Shown: positions 34,278 to 44,088, numbered from the stretch's first letter. The stretch is DNA of 54,946 nucleotides from DATKQI01 sp035532755 (GCA_035532755.1 DATKQI010000327.1:1-54946), one strand, 5' to 3'. Notes: generated by a model not told the origin, from the letters alone. Made by a program: numbers and translations.

Positions 34278-35177
34278 ATGCGATCGGGAGTGCGGATGCT
34301 CCGTCCCGTGATCCTCGCCCTCGGGCTCCTGGCCGTTGCGGGCTGCGCTGCGAAACCGGCGCACCCGGGCGTGATCGCCCGGGCGCCGTACGGTCAGGGC
34401 CGCGCATCGATCCCGGACGACCATGTGCCGGCATTCGCGCAGGTGCCCTATGAGCCGTTCGCGCGCCAGGAAGCGGTGGCGATTGCCTTGCGCGAATGGC
34501 GGCTGTTCGGCCAGCCGGTGGACGACCGGGCGCCGCAGGATGTGCCGCCGCCGCTGCCCGACCAGAAGCCCGAGCGCTGGCCCGGCCTGTGGGAGCGCGT
34601 CGGCGAATACTGGTGGACGGCGATGTGGCCGGGCATGAAAGAGGCGCGCTGGACCGGCAAGCACAATGCGGAAGGCGAGGTGTTCCCCGCCAGCGAGGAC
34701 GGCAACTACGCCTGGTCGGCGGCGTTCATCTCCTACGTCATGCGCATCGCCGGCGCCGGCGCGCGCTTCCCCTACTCGATCAACCATGCCGGCTACATCA
34801 ACGCCGCCCTTCAAGGCGGCTATGCCTTGCGGGACCGCCGGCCGGCCGACTACGCGCCGAAGCCCGGCGACCTGATCTGCTGGGGCATGCGCCACAACGT
34901 GCCGCTGACCTTCAACGACCTGCCGACCGACCGGCCATTCCCCGGCCATTGCGACATCGTGGTGGCGGCACGGCCGGGCCAGCTCAGCGTGGTCGGCGGC
35001 AATGTCGACGATGCGGTGACGATGAAGCACATCCCGACCACGGCGGAAGGCAGGTTGGCCGATGCGTCCGGCACGGTTCTGGACACGCGCTATGCGTGGT
35101 TCGTTGTCGTGCAGGTGTTGTACGACGTGAACGCCCTGCCGGATTCCGACGCGCCGCCGGCCGCGCCGGCATCCTGA
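34278..35177 (+). CDS. DUF2272-domain lipoprotein
   Basis: A 299-residue exported protein. A lipoprotein signal (MLRPVILALGLLAVAGC, cysteine in the A-G-C lipobox) precedes a DUF2272 domain with DGNYAWSAAFISYVMRIAGAG, INHAGYINAAL, PGDLICWGM and GHCDIVVAA. These resemble NlpC/P60-like Cys-His peptidase folds acting on the cell wall. The Ser in WSAAFIS stands where Cys would be expected, so catalysis is doubtful. ATG 34278 follows GAGGACCGGGAC. Its stop abuts the stop of rsmA on the other strand. Confidence 0.8.
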   Translation: MRSGVRMLRPVILALGLLAVAGCAAKPAHPGVIARAPYGQGRASIPDDHVPAFAQVPYEPFARQEAVAIALREWRLFGQPVDDRAPQDVPPPLPDQKPERWPGLWERVGEYWWTAMWPGMKEARWTGKHNAEGEVFPASEDGNYAWSAAFISYVMRIAGAGARFPYSINHAGYINAALQGGYALRDRRPADYAPKPGDLICWGMRHNVPLTFNDLPTDRPFPGHCDIVVAARPGQLSVVGGNVDDAVTMKHIPTTAEGRLADASGTVLDTRYAWFVVVQVLYDVNALPDSDAPPAAPAS

Positions 35178-36005
35178 TCAGGCTGTCAGCCGCGCCAGGC
35201 GATCGAATTCGGAAACGGCGAGGGTTTCGCCGCGCCGGTCCGGCGCGATGCCGGCGCGGATCAGCAGGGCTTCGCCGCCGAGAGATTTCAGCGCGCCGCG
35301 CAGCATCTTGCGTCGCTGGCCGAAGGCGGCGGCCGTCAGCCGTTCCATGGCGACGAACAGGGCAGGGGGCGGCTGTTCGGCGTGCGGGATCAGCCCGACG
35401 ACGGCGGAGACCACCTGCGGCGGCGGGGTGAAGGCGGCGGGCGGAATGCGCATCAGCAGCCCCGCCCGGCAGATCCATTGGCACAGGACGGACAGCCGGC
35501 CATAGGCGGGCGTGCCGGGTGCTGCGCAGATGCGCTCGGCCACCTCCTGCTGGAACATCAGCGTGAGCCGCTCGAACGCCCCGGCCTGCCGCAGCCAGCC
35601 GACCAGCAGCGGGCTCGCGATGTTGTAGGGAAGATTGGCGATGACCTGCCGCGGCGGCGGCGCCAGCGTGGAGAGATCAAGCCCGAGCGCGTCCGCCGCC
35701 ACCACGCGCAGCCGGTCCGGGTGGTCGGCGCGCAGCTCCTCGATGGCGGCCACCGCGCGCGGGTCGATCTCGACGGCGGTGACGGAAGCGGCCGGGCTGT
35801 CCAGCAGCGCGCGGGTCAGTCCGCCGGGACCGGGACCGATCTCGATCACGTGCCGGCCCGAAAGGTCCCCGGCCAGCCCGGCGATGCGCGCAGTCAGGTT
35901 GCCGTCGAGCAGGAAATGCTGCCCGAGCTTGCGGCGCGCATCGAGCCCGTGCCGCGCGATGACTTCCCTCAGAGGGGGCCGCACGGGCGGGCGCGGCGAA
36001 GGCAC
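35178..36005 (-). CDS. rsmA: 16S rRNA (adenine1518-N6/1519-N6) dimethyltransferase
   Basis: A 275-residue KsgA/RsmA enzyme that dimethylates two adenines near the 3' end of 16S rRNA using S-adenosylmethionine. KLGQHFLLDGNLTARIA at the N-terminus, EIGPGPGGLTRALL (motif I), VEIDPRA, NLPYNIASPLLVGWL (motif IV, N-L-P-Y) and FQQEVAERI are all typical. It follows surA by six bases, as in the conserved surA-(pdxA)-ksgA order, but without pdxA here. Confidence 0.96.
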   Translation of the reverse strand: MPSPRPPVRPPLREVIARHGLDARRKLGQHFLLDGNLTARIAGLAGDLSGRHVIEIGPGPGGLTRALLDSPAASVTAVEIDPRAVAAIEELRADHPDRLRVVAADALGLDLSTLAPPPRQVIANLPYNIASPLLVGWLRQAGAFERLTLMFQQEVAERICAAPGTPAYGRLSVLCQWICRAGLLMRIPPAAFTPPPQVVSAVVGLIPHAEQPPPALFVAMERLTAAAFGQRRKMLRGALKSLGGEALLIRAGIAPDRRGETLAVSEFDRLARLTA

Positions 36006-36011
36006 GGAACC

Positions 36012-37310
36012 TCAGTTCTTCATCATCTGGATGTTGGCGCGGCGATGCAGGTCGGCCAGCAACTGCTGGGAGAACAGCTCCACCCGGTGACCCAGGATCT
36101 GTTGCGTGATCTGCTTCTTCGTCGGAACGCCGAGGTTCTTCGTCTGCCGGTCGCAGATCATCACCACCGTCACCCCGTCATTGGCCAGCAGCGGCGGGCT
36201 CGCCTGATCGAGCGGCAGGTCCGTGAGCAGCTTCTGGAACTGCGGCGGCGTCACGTTCTGCAACTGCACCGGGCCGGGATCCGCCGGATGCACGGCCCCG
36301 GCCGCCTTGTTCGCCGCCTCCATCTCGCTGCAACTGTGAATGCTCGTCCCCAGCGCGTGCGCCCGCTGCAGCGTCGCCTGCTGCGCGGCGGTCGGCGCCT
36401 GCGGGTTGAGCGGGGTGGCGAACGGCAGGAACACCTGGCGCAGGGTCAGCACGGTGGCCGGGTCGTTGCCGATCTGCCGCTTGCCGCGCAACTGCACGAT
36501 CGACAGCCCCCCGGCCACCGGTACCGGATTGCTGATCGCGCCCACCGGCATCTGGTCCACAAGGGCGGCAACCCCCGGATCGAGCTGCTCGGACTGCACC
36601 CAGCCCAGCGCGCCGCCTTGCAGCGCGGTCTGGCTCTGGCTGAACTGCGCCGCCACCACCGGGAACGGGGCGCCGGCACGCAGCTGGGTGATGACCGTAT
36701 CGGCGAACTTCTGCGCATCCGCCGCCCCCGCCTGGCTTTCGATGGGGATGAAGATCTCGCCCACGTTGTATTCGTTATGCCCCGTCTGCGCCTTGATCCG
36801 GGCCAGCCGGTCGGCGATGTCCTGCGGGGAGGGCTGCGCCGATGCCCCGAGCTTCTTGCGCAGCACCTGGGTCCAGCCGAGCTGGGTGCGGATCTGGTCG
36901 ATCAGCGTGCCGAAGCCCACACCCTGGGCGGCGAGCTTCTGGCGCAGATCGCCCGCCGCCATGGTGTTGCGCTTCTCGATATCGGCGATGGCCGCGGCGA
37001 TCGCCTTGTCCGGCACCACGATGTGCTGCTTCTCCACCTCCTGAAGCTGCAGCCGCTCGTCGATCAGCTGGCGCGTCACCTGCGGGGCGAGCCGGTTCAG
37101 CACGTCGGGCGTGAGCGGCAGGCCGGTGGACAGGGCGAACAGCCGGGCGCGGTTGTTCACATCGCCCTGGGTGATGACGGTGCCGTTGACGACCGCCGCG
37201 ATCGAGGCGACCTGCGCGAGCGCGGGAGCGACGAACGCAGGGCCGGCAAAAGCAAGGACCAGCAGCGCCGACAGGGCCGGCATCCGCCAGCGGGAGAAAC
37301 GCAAGGACAT
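36012..37310 (-). CDS. surA: Periplasmic peptidyl-prolyl isomerase / OMP chaperone SurA
   Basis: A 432-residue outer-membrane-protein chaperone. A signal peptide (LSALLVLAFAGPAFVAPALAQ) is followed by the SurA N-domain (VASIAAVVNGTVITQGDVNNR onwards). A parvulin domain follows near residues 195-290 (NVGEIFIP, FPVVAAQFSQSQTALQGGALGWVQ, GGLSIVQLRGKR), then a C-terminal helix region. I selected ATG 37310; ATG 37331, two bases after the lptD stop, is nearly as likely. It aids folding of LptD and other barrels, matching its place in the lptF-lptG-lptD-surA-rsmA block. Confidence 0.93.
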   Translation of the reverse strand: MSLRFSRWRMPALSALLVLAFAGPAFVAPALAQVASIAAVVNGTVITQGDVNNRARLFALSTGLPLTPDVLNRLAPQVTRQLIDERLQLQEVEKQHIVVPDKAIAAAIADIEKRNTMAAGDLRQKLAAQGVGFGTLIDQIRTQLGWTQVLRKKLGASAQPSPQDIADRLARIKAQTGHNEYNVGEIFIPIESQAGAADAQKFADTVITQLRAGAPFPVVAAQFSQSQTALQGGALGWVQSEQLDPGVAALVDQMPVGAISNPVPVAGGLSIVQLRGKRQIGNDPATVLTLRQVFLPFATPLNPQAPTAAQQATLQRAHALGTSIHSCSEMEAANKAAGAVHPADPGPVQLQNVTPPQFQKLLTDLPLDQASPPLLANDGVTVVMICDRQTKNLGVPTKKQITQQILGHRVELFSQQLLADLHRRANIQMMKN

Positions 37311-37333
37311 GTGTTGGAATTCCGTTCCCATGT

Positions 37334-39586
37334 TCACAGCGCGCCGAAGCCGACGGTGCCCAGGGTCTTGAACGTGACCTGGAACAGCAGGGCGGTCGCG
37401 CCGTGGTCGCCGTTGAGCGAAGTGAACCGGCGGTCGAACTTCACCTCGAAGACCAGGCATTCGTTTTCGTAGGCGGCATCGAGCCCGGCGGAGACGAATT
37501 GCGCGCTCTGCAAATCCCGCCGCGTATAGCCGGACAGCCGCCACTGCCCCAGATGGGTCGTCGCACTCAGCATGATCTCGTTGCGCGGCGTATTCACCGA
37601 AGTCGGCGGCGGCGAGGAATCGTAAAGGAAATACGGGTCGGTGGCGGTGTAGAGATAGCCCCCCGTCACCCGCAGCGTGTTGTTCCCGACCGAGGCGGTG
37701 GCATCGATGAAGCGCTGCTGGAAGGTCTTGTGGTCGAGCCGGGTGCGATAGGTCAGATCAAGCCATGGCGTCGGGCTCAGCGACACATGCCCGACGATGT
37801 CGGAGACATTGTCGGACAGCCCCGAACCCACCGGGAAGGTTGTGTCCTTGTGCAGCCGGTAGGACTGGCCGATCAGCGCGTCGAGCGAGGAGCCGCCCAT
37901 GTACCACGCGCCATGCAGGCCGACATTGACCCGCGTGCCGCCCTCCAGCCGGTCGATGCCGGGGAATTTGTTGAAGCCGAACAGGTTCGCATCGGTGAAC
38001 TGCAGGTCGAGGCTGTCCTCGTTCGGGATGTTCAGGCTGGTGCGGTTGCCGATGTTGGGCGCGACGATGAGCTGGGCGATCGGCTCGATGATCTGGGTGC
38101 CCCAGCGCCCGGCATCGCGCATCAGCGGCCAGCGGTAGTCGAGCGCGACCTGAGGCAGGGCGCGGGCGGTTTCGGCCGAATTCGCGGTGCCGAAATTCGG
38201 CAGCTCGTTCAGGTTGTGCGCGGAATACACCGCGGCATCGAGGTGGAATTGCAGCTTCCACAGATCGCCGAACTGCCCGGTGAAGGGCTTTTCATAATTC
38301 ATCGTCAGCGCGCCGCGGGCGGTGCTGGTGCCCGATTGGCGCAGGACGTTGAAGAAGCTGGTGTCGGCCGAGAAGCGCCCGCCCCATGCATCCGGCTCGC
38401 CGAAGAAGGAATAGCGCGCATAGGGCAGCACCACCGGCAGCGAGCTGGCGACCACGGAGTTCTGCAGCGCCTGGTAGAAGCGCGTGTCGATCCTTGCATA
38501 GGCGCCGGGGCCGAAGCCTTCCAGATAGACCTGGCTGTTCAGCGTGTTGGCGCTGGGCAGGATGTTGAAATCCCGCAGATAGTCGGTGGAGGAGGCGCGG
38601 TTGAAATCGAACCCGTAGCGCCAGGTGCTGTTCAGGTCGAACACCCCGTGCGCGAACAGATACCCCTGCGGCTTGTGCTGGTCATACGCGGCGGCGGCAT
38701 TGATGCGGATTTCGCCGTCGTTGAAGCGCTTGCGGTAGATGGTCTGCAGCTGCGGCCCGGTCTGTGTCGCGAGCGTGGGAATGATCGTCGCGTCCGAGGA
38801 TTTGTCGATCACCCAGAAATAAGGAATGCTGGCGAAGGCGCCGAGATGGCTCGATTCGCCGACGGAGGGTATGAGCAGCCCGCTCGCCCGCTTCACCGAA
38901 GGGTCGGGGCTGAAGAAGAACGGGAAATACGCCACCGGCAGCCCGTAGATCTCCATCACCGCATCCTTGTACTCGATGCGCTTGTGCTGCAGATCCTGCA
39001 CCGCGGAGGAGGCGCGAATGGCCCACAGCGGCGGGATGTTCGGGTTTTTCCGGCAGACGTTGCAGGTAGAATAGACCGCCTTGCTCAGCTCGTTGATCTG
39101 CCCGCCCGTCCGGCGCGCGCCGTTCGCGGCGAGCTTCGCGTTCTGCGCGAGCCGCACGCTCATGCCCTTCATCACGCCGTTCTTCATGTTGCGGGACAAT
39201 TCGGCGTAGTTCGAGAACAGCACCTGCCCGCTGGGCTCCAGCATCACCACGTGCCCGATGGCCGCGGCGACGTTCGTGTTGCGGTCGAACGTCATCTTGT
39301 CGGCATAGACGATATGGTCGCCCTGCCAGGCCTCGACATGGCCGGTCGCGGTGACGATCCCGGTCTGCCGGTTGTAGGAGACCTGGTCGGCGAGGAACGT
39401 CACCGGCTGCGTGTTCGAAACCGGCTGGGCATGGCCGCCGGCCAGCAGCGACACCTGGGCCGCCGCGAAGCGGACCGCGAGCAGCAGCAATGCCGCCGCC
39501 GCCAGCGCCACCGGCAGCGGGCGCGGCCGGGCCAGCAGAAAACGCCTCGTCGGCCCGCCGATCTTCAAGCGGCTAACCATCTTCAA
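37334..39586 (-). CDS. lptD: LPS-assembly protein LptD
   Basis: A 750-residue outer-membrane protein that inserts lipopolysaccharide into the outer leaflet. A signal peptide (VALAAAALLLLAVRFAAAQ) leads into the OstA/LptA-like domain (PVTFLADQVSYNRQTGIVTATGHVEAWQGD, about residues 60-160). The Cys pair STCNVC sits at about 173-178, before the long beta-barrel C-terminal domain ending in GFGAL. Its start overlaps the lptG stop by 14 bases. A second ATG two codons later is an alternative start. Essential in most relatives. Confidence 0.94.
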   Translation of the reverse strand: MKMVSRLKIGGPTRRFLLARPRPLPVALAAAALLLLAVRFAAAQVSLLAGGHAQPVSNTQPVTFLADQVSYNRQTGIVTATGHVEAWQGDHIVYADKMTFDRNTNVAAAIGHVVMLEPSGQVLFSNYAELSRNMKNGVMKGMSVRLAQNAKLAANGARRTGGQINELSKAVYSTCNVCRKNPNIPPLWAIRASSAVQDLQHKRIEYKDAVMEIYGLPVAYFPFFFSPDPSVKRASGLLIPSVGESSHLGAFASIPYFWVIDKSSDATIIPTLATQTGPQLQTIYRKRFNDGEIRINAAAAYDQHKPQGYLFAHGVFDLNSTWRYGFDFNRASSTDYLRDFNILPSANTLNSQVYLEGFGPGAYARIDTRFYQALQNSVVASSLPVVLPYARYSFFGEPDAWGGRFSADTSFFNVLRQSGTSTARGALTMNYEKPFTGQFGDLWKLQFHLDAAVYSAHNLNELPNFGTANSAETARALPQVALDYRWPLMRDAGRWGTQIIEPIAQLIVAPNIGNRTSLNIPNEDSLDLQFTDANLFGFNKFPGIDRLEGGTRVNVGLHGAWYMGGSSLDALIGQSYRLHKDTTFPVGSGLSDNVSDIVGHVSLSPTPWLDLTYRTRLDHKTFQQRFIDATASVGNNTLRVTGGYLYTATDPYFLYDSSPPPTSVNTPRNEIMLSATTHLGQWRLSGYTRRDLQSAQFVSAGLDAAYENECLVFEVKFDRRFTSLNGDHGATALLFQVTFKTLGTVGFGAL

Positions 39587-40685
39587 GATGCAGCAGCAGC
39601 GCCACCGCCAGCATCAGCCCGGCGGCGGCTGGCGCCCAGGCCGCGAGCAGGGTGGGCAGCACGCCGGACTGGCCGAATTCCTCGGCGAGCTTCGAAACCA
39701 TGAACAGCGCGAACCCGGCCGCGACGCCGCTGCCGATCATCCGCGCCACCCCGCCGCGGCGGGACGGGCGCATGGAGAAGCCGGCCGCCACCAGCGCCAT
39801 CGTGCCCGACAGCAACGGCAGGGCCAGCAGCGTCTGGAAGCGGAGCTGGTGGCGGATGGCGGAGAAGCCCGATTGCCGCAGCAACCGGATGAAGCCCGGC
39901 AGCGCCCAGAACGACAGGGTATCGGGGGAGGCAAAGCTTTCCTGCACCCTGGACACCGTGAGGTCGGTGGGCAGGCGGAGGTATTTATGGGGCGTGGGGG
40001 CGCGGCCGGGCTGCATGGTGCGCGCATCATCCAGCACCCAGACGCCGGACGCCAGGGCGGCGTGCGTCGCCTCGATCCGGCCGAGGAGCTGGTCCTTCGG
40101 GCCGAGGCGGAACACGCTCACCTCCCGCGCCGTCAGCCGCCCCTTGCTCACCTTCACCTGGCGCGCGTGCAGGATGGCCACGCCGTGCGGATTGAGCCCG
40201 GTATCCGCCTGCCGCAACCACAACTGCCCGCCGGCGAGCGACATCGGCCCCGAGCTGGTCTTCAGGTAGAGGGTGTCGAGCGTCTCCGCCCGGGCGAACA
40301 GCGCGGCCGAGAGCGGGCTGATCGCCGTGGTCGCCAGCACGCCCAGCAGCACCGCGATCAGCACCGGCGCGGCCAGGAACTGCCAGGCCGAGATGCCGGC
40401 GGCGCGGGCGACGATCAGCTCGGAGGAGCGGGTGAGCCGCCAGAACGCCAGGATCCCGCCCAGCAGGATGGCGAACGGCAGGATCTCCATCATCTCCCAC
40501 GGCAGGCGCAGCGCGGCCATGCCGGCCATCAGCCCGAACGTCGCCCCCGGGCGCGTGGCGGCGCGGCGCAGCAGTTCCAGGAAATCGAACAGGGAGACGA
40601 GGCCGGAGAGCCCGGCCAGCATGCCGAGCACCGCCAGGGTGAACTGCCGCCCGATATAGAGCGAGAGCGTGGTGCAGATCGGCAT
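39573..40685 (-). CDS. lptG: LPS export ABC transporter permease LptG
   Basis: A 370-residue permease of the YjgP/YjgQ family. An N-terminal membrane part (TLSLYIGRQFTLAVLGMLAG and LRLPWEMMEILPFAILLGGILAFWRLTRSSELIVARAAGISAW) comes first. A periplasmic jellyroll domain (about residues 130-265) and three C-terminal helices follow. The gene lies two bases after lptF and overlaps lptD, so it is firmly in the operon. With LptF and the ATPase LptB it extracts lipopolysaccharide from the inner membrane. Confidence 0.94.
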   Translation of the reverse strand: MPICTTLSLYIGRQFTLAVLGMLAGLSGLVSLFDFLELLRRAATRPGATFGLMAGMAALRLPWEMMEILPFAILLGGILAFWRLTRSSELIVARAAGISAWQFLAAPVLIAVLLGVLATTAISPLSAALFARAETLDTLYLKTSSGPMSLAGGQLWLRQADTGLNPHGVAILHARQVKVSKGRLTAREVSVFRLGPKDQLLGRIEATHAALASGVWVLDDARTMQPGRAPTPHKYLRLPTDLTVSRVQESFASPDTLSFWALPGFIRLLRQSGFSAIRHQLRFQTLLALPLLSGTMALVAAGFSMRPSRRGGVARMIGSGVAAGFALFMVSKLAEEFGQSGVLPTLLAAWAPAAAGLMLAVALLLHLEDG

Positions 40686-40687
40686 GC

Positions 40688-41851
40688 TCAGCCGCCCCCG
40701 CGCCCGGCATCCGCCGGCCCGGCAAGATCGAACAGCCCGCGCAGGGACCAGGTGAATTGCGGGCGGAACAGCAGCCACCCGGCAATCAGCCCGGGCACCA
40801 CGGCCTGGACCCAGATCAGCGGAATCCACACGTTGTTCTTCGCCGCGAGGTTGTCCGCCGCCAGTTCCACCGCCAGCAGCAGCACCATCGCCGTCACCGC
40901 CGCCGCCGGCCGCAGCAGCCCGCCATGCCGGCGGAACGGGCCGCCGAGCACCGAGACCAGCGCGACCAGCGCGTAGGACGCGGCGGTGAGCGGCCCGGCG
41001 AGGCGCTTGTGCGCCTCGGCATGCCATTTCGGCACGTCCTGCGGGCTGACCCAGCGCGGGTCCGGATGAAGCAGGGCACGGAGGGACACCTCGCTGTCGT
41101 CGCGATACCGCGCATCGGTGGTATGGGCGGCCTCCGCGAGGTCGATCGTGTTCTGCTTGAAGCTCAGCACGTCGAGCCGCCCGGTATGGCGGTCGATCTC
41201 CTGGCGGCTGCCGTTGAACAGCACCACCCGCGGGCCGGACGGGCCGGACAGGATGCGCCCGGATTCCGCCAGGATCGTCGCCGGCGCGTTCTTGTTGCGT
41301 TCGTCATTCACTAGGATGCCGTGCAGCGTGCCGTTGGGATCGCGGGAGCGGATATAGACCGTGAGATCGGCGGAGATCGGGGTGAAAACCCCCTCCTGCA
41401 GCAGGAACGCGGCGATGCGGTTGCGGATGGCGAACTGGAATTCGCGAAAGGCGGTCAGGCTCGCCGGCACGACCCACAGGTTGAGCACGTAGCTCATGCA
41501 GACAACCATTACCGTGAGCACCAGCGCCGGGCGCGCCAGCGCATAGGGCGACAGCCCGGCCGCGCGCATCACCGTCAGCTCCCGGTCGCCGGCGAGCCGC
41601 TGATAGACGAACTGCACCACCACGAAGGTCGTGATCGGCAGGATCACGGCGATGAAGCTCGGGATCAGCAGGCCAGTCAGCTTCAGGAACACCACCGGCG
41701 AAAGGCCGCGGTTGACGATCAGCTCCACGAAGCGCAGCGACTGCGTCAGCCAGATCAGCGCCACGAGGCCGCCGGTGACGGCCACCAGCGCGAACAGAAG
41801 CTGGCGGAAGATATAGCGGTCGAGCCGCGAGATCAGCAGGCGGCTGCGCAT
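40688..41851 (-). CDS. lptF: LPS export ABC transporter permease LptF
   Basis: A 387-residue YjgP/YjgQ-family permease. ISRLDRYIFRQLLFALVAVTGGLVALIWLTQSLRFVELIV forms the start, LAGDRELTVMRAAGLSPYALARPAL is the coupling-helix region and a periplasmic jellyroll follows before three C-terminal helices. I use ATG 41851, which gives the standard N-terminus; an in-frame ATG at 41968 adds 39 unconserved residues. It is the first gene of the lptF-lptG-lptD-surA-rsmA operon. Its promoter must be in the 254-bp gap to acetoacetyl-CoA synthetase, where no other feature is evident. Confidence 0.94.
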   Translation of the reverse strand: MRSRLLISRLDRYIFRQLLFALVAVTGGLVALIWLTQSLRFVELIVNRGLSPVVFLKLTGLLIPSFIAVILPITTFVVVQFVYQRLAGDRELTVMRAAGLSPYALARPALVLTVMVVCMSYVLNLWVVPASLTAFREFQFAIRNRIAAFLLQEGVFTPISADLTVYIRSRDPNGTLHGILVNDERNKNAPATILAESGRILSGPSGPRVVLFNGSRQEIDRHTGRLDVLSFKQNTIDLAEAAHTTDARYRDDSEVSLRALLHPDPRWVSPQDVPKWHAEAHKRLAGPLTAASYALVALVSVLGGPFRRHGGLLRPAAAVTAMVLLLAVELAADNLAAKNNVWIPLIWVQAVVPGLIAGWLLFRPQFTWSLRGLFDLAGPADAGRGGG

Positions 41852-42105
41852 GGCGCGGCGTGGAACTCCCGGTCGTGGTAGCGGCATCCTATCCGCCCGG
41901 CGGGGCGAAATGGCGGCACGGCAGCGTGAGCGGGCGGCCATGCCGCCTGCGATGCCGTCTTTGGGCACAGCCGCGCGATGAAGGCAAGGGCCGCGGCTTG
42001 CGCCGCCGCCGCGGCTGCGTCACATCATCGGGCGGTTCGCCGCCGTTCCGGCGCGGCCGAAAGGGGGCGAAGCAGGCATGGGCGAGATTCCATGAACGAG
42101 GTTCC

Positions 42106-44061
42106 ATGAGCGATATCCTCTGGGCTCCCTCGGCCGAACGCGCCGCCACCACCAACGCCGGCGCCTTCCTCCACTGGCTGGCCGCCACCGGCCGGGCGGA
42201 ACCGGCGGACTGGCCGGCGCTGTGGCGCTGGTCGGTGGCCGACCTGCCGGGCTTCTGGGATGCGCTGTGGGATTTCACCGGCCTGATCGGCGACAAGGCA
42301 GGCCCCGCGCTCACCCTGGGCGCGACCATGGAGGCCGCGCGCTTCTTTCCCGAATGCCGGATCAGCTACGCCGAGAACATCCTCCGCCACCAGGGCGCGC
42401 GGGAGGCGCTGGTTTTCCGCGGCGAGGACGGGCAGCGCACCGCCTGGTCGCGCGACCGGCTGCGCGCGGAGGTCGCGGCGATGGCGGCCGCCTTCACCGC
42501 CGCCGGCGTGGGCCCCGGAGACCGGGTGGCCGGCTGGCTGCCGGACATCCCCGAAGCCGCGGCGGCGATGCTCGCCACCAACGCGATCGGCGCGGTCTGG
42601 AGTTCGTGTTCGCCCGATTTCGGCGCGGCCGGGGTGCTGGACCGGTTCGGGCAGATCGAACCGAAGCTGCTGCTGGCGGCCGACGGCTACCGCTACGGCG
42701 GCAAGCTGTTCCGCAACGCCCCGCGCATCGCCGAAGCCATCGCGGGCCTGCCGGGCACCGCGCTCGTGGTGGTGCCCTTCATCGACGACCCCGCCGCCCT
42801 TGCCGTTCCCGGCGCGACCGCCCTGCCCGACCTGCTGGCCCCGCACCGTGCCGCGCCCCTGTCGTTCCGGCGCATGCCCTTCAACAGCCCGCTCTATATC
42901 CTGTTCAGCTCCGGCACCACCGGCAAGCCGAAGTGCATCGTCCATGGCGCCGGCGGCACCCTGCTGAAGCACGCCTGCGAACACCTGCTGCATACCGACG
43001 TGAAGCCGGATGATCGGCTGTTCTACTTCACCACGCTCGGGTGGATGATGTGGAACTGGCAGATCAGCGGGCTGATGACGGGGGCGACGCTGCTGCTGTT
43101 CGACGGCAACCCCTTCCACCCCGGCCCCGCCGCCCTGTTCGACATCGCGGTGGCGGAACGGATGACGATCCTCGGCACATCGGCCAAATGGATCGATTCC
43201 GTGCACAAGGCCGGCGTGGAGCCTGCGCGAACGCATGACCTGTCTGCGCTGCGGACCATCCTGTCCACCGGCTCCCCGCTCGCCCCGGAATCGTTCGATT
43301 TCGTGTATCAGCACGTGAAGGCGGACGTGATGCTCGCGTCCATCTCCGGCGGGACGGACATCTGCGGCTGCTTCGCGCTCGGCAACCCGCTCGGCCCGGT
43401 GCGGCGCGGCGAGCTTGCCACCCGCGGCCTCGGCCTCGATGTGGAGGTGTTCGACGACGCGGGCAGGCCGGTGCGCGGCACCCAGGGCGAGCTGGTCTGC
43501 CGCCAGCCCTTCCCCTCGATGCCCCTGTCCTTCTGGAACGACGCGGACGGCGCACGCTACCGCGCCGCCTATTTCGAGCATTTCCCCGGCATCTGGCACC
43601 ATGGCGACTGGTGCGAACTGGCGGAGCACGAGGACGGCACCGCCGGCCTCGTCATCACCGGCCGGTCGGACGCGGTGCTGAACCCCGGCGGGGTGCGCAT
43701 CGGCACCGCCGAGATCTACCGCCAGGTGGAGAAGCTGCCGCAGATCGTGGAATCCGTCGCGATCGGCCAGCAATGGCAGGGCGATGTGCGCGTGGTGCTG
43801 TTCGTCCGCCTCGCCGACGGCGCGGTGCTGGACGATGCGCTGCGCGACGCGATCCGCAGCGTGATCCGCGGCAACGCCTCCCCCCGCCACGTGCCCGCCC
43901 GCATCCTCGCCGTGGCCGATATCCCCCGCACCCGCTCCGGCAAGATCACCGAAATCGCGGTGCGGGACGTGGTGCACGGGAAGCCGGTGAAGAACGTGGA
44001 GGCGCTCGCGAATCCCGATGCGCTGGAGCTGTACCGGGGACTGCCGGAGCTGGCGGAGTAA
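42106..44061 (+). CDS. Acetoacetyl-CoA synthetase
   Basis: A 651-residue AMP-forming acyl-CoA synthetase of the acetoacetate-CoA ligase family, matching the usual length near 650. YAENILRHQGAREALVFRGEDG, WSSCSPDFG, the AMP-binding LFSSGTTGKPKCIVHGAGGTLLKH, TTLGWMMWNWQISGLM, SGGTDICGCF and TRSGKITEIAVRDVVHG with the catalytic Lys are all present. ATG 42106 follows GAACGAGGTTCC. It converts acetoacetate to acetoacetyl-CoA, feeding polyhydroxybutyrate or ketone-body use. It is divergent from lptF and converges with ahcY. Confidence 0.93.
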   Translation: MSDILWAPSAERAATTNAGAFLHWLAATGRAEPADWPALWRWSVADLPGFWDALWDFTGLIGDKAGPALTLGATMEAARFFPECRISYAENILRHQGAREALVFRGEDGQRTAWSRDRLRAEVAAMAAAFTAAGVGPGDRVAGWLPDIPEAAAAMLATNAIGAVWSSCSPDFGAAGVLDRFGQIEPKLLLAADGYRYGGKLFRNAPRIAEAIAGLPGTALVVVPFIDDPAALAVPGATALPDLLAPHRAAPLSFRRMPFNSPLYILFSSGTTGKPKCIVHGAGGTLLKHACEHLLHTDVKPDDRLFYFTTLGWMMWNWQISGLMTGATLLLFDGNPFHPGPAALFDIAVAERMTILGTSAKWIDSVHKAGVEPARTHDLSALRTILSTGSPLAPESFDFVYQHVKADVMLASISGGTDICGCFALGNPLGPVRRGELATRGLGLDVEVFDDAGRPVRGTQGELVCRQPFPSMPLSFWNDADGARYRAAYFEHFPGIWHHGDWCELAEHEDGTAGLVITGRSDAVLNPGGVRIGTAEIYRQVEKLPQIVESVAIGQQWQGDVRVVLFVRLADGAVLDDALRDAIRSVIRGNASPRHVPARILAVADIPRTRSGKITEIAVRDVVHGKPVKNVEALANPDALELYRGLPELAE

Positions 44062-44088
44062 ACCAGCCCCGGCGACAGGCAGCCCGGA

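Noticed and set aside
35382..37472. A 696-codon plus-strand frame across rsmA and surA
   Set aside because: It is antisense to well-supported genes with no coding signature of its own.
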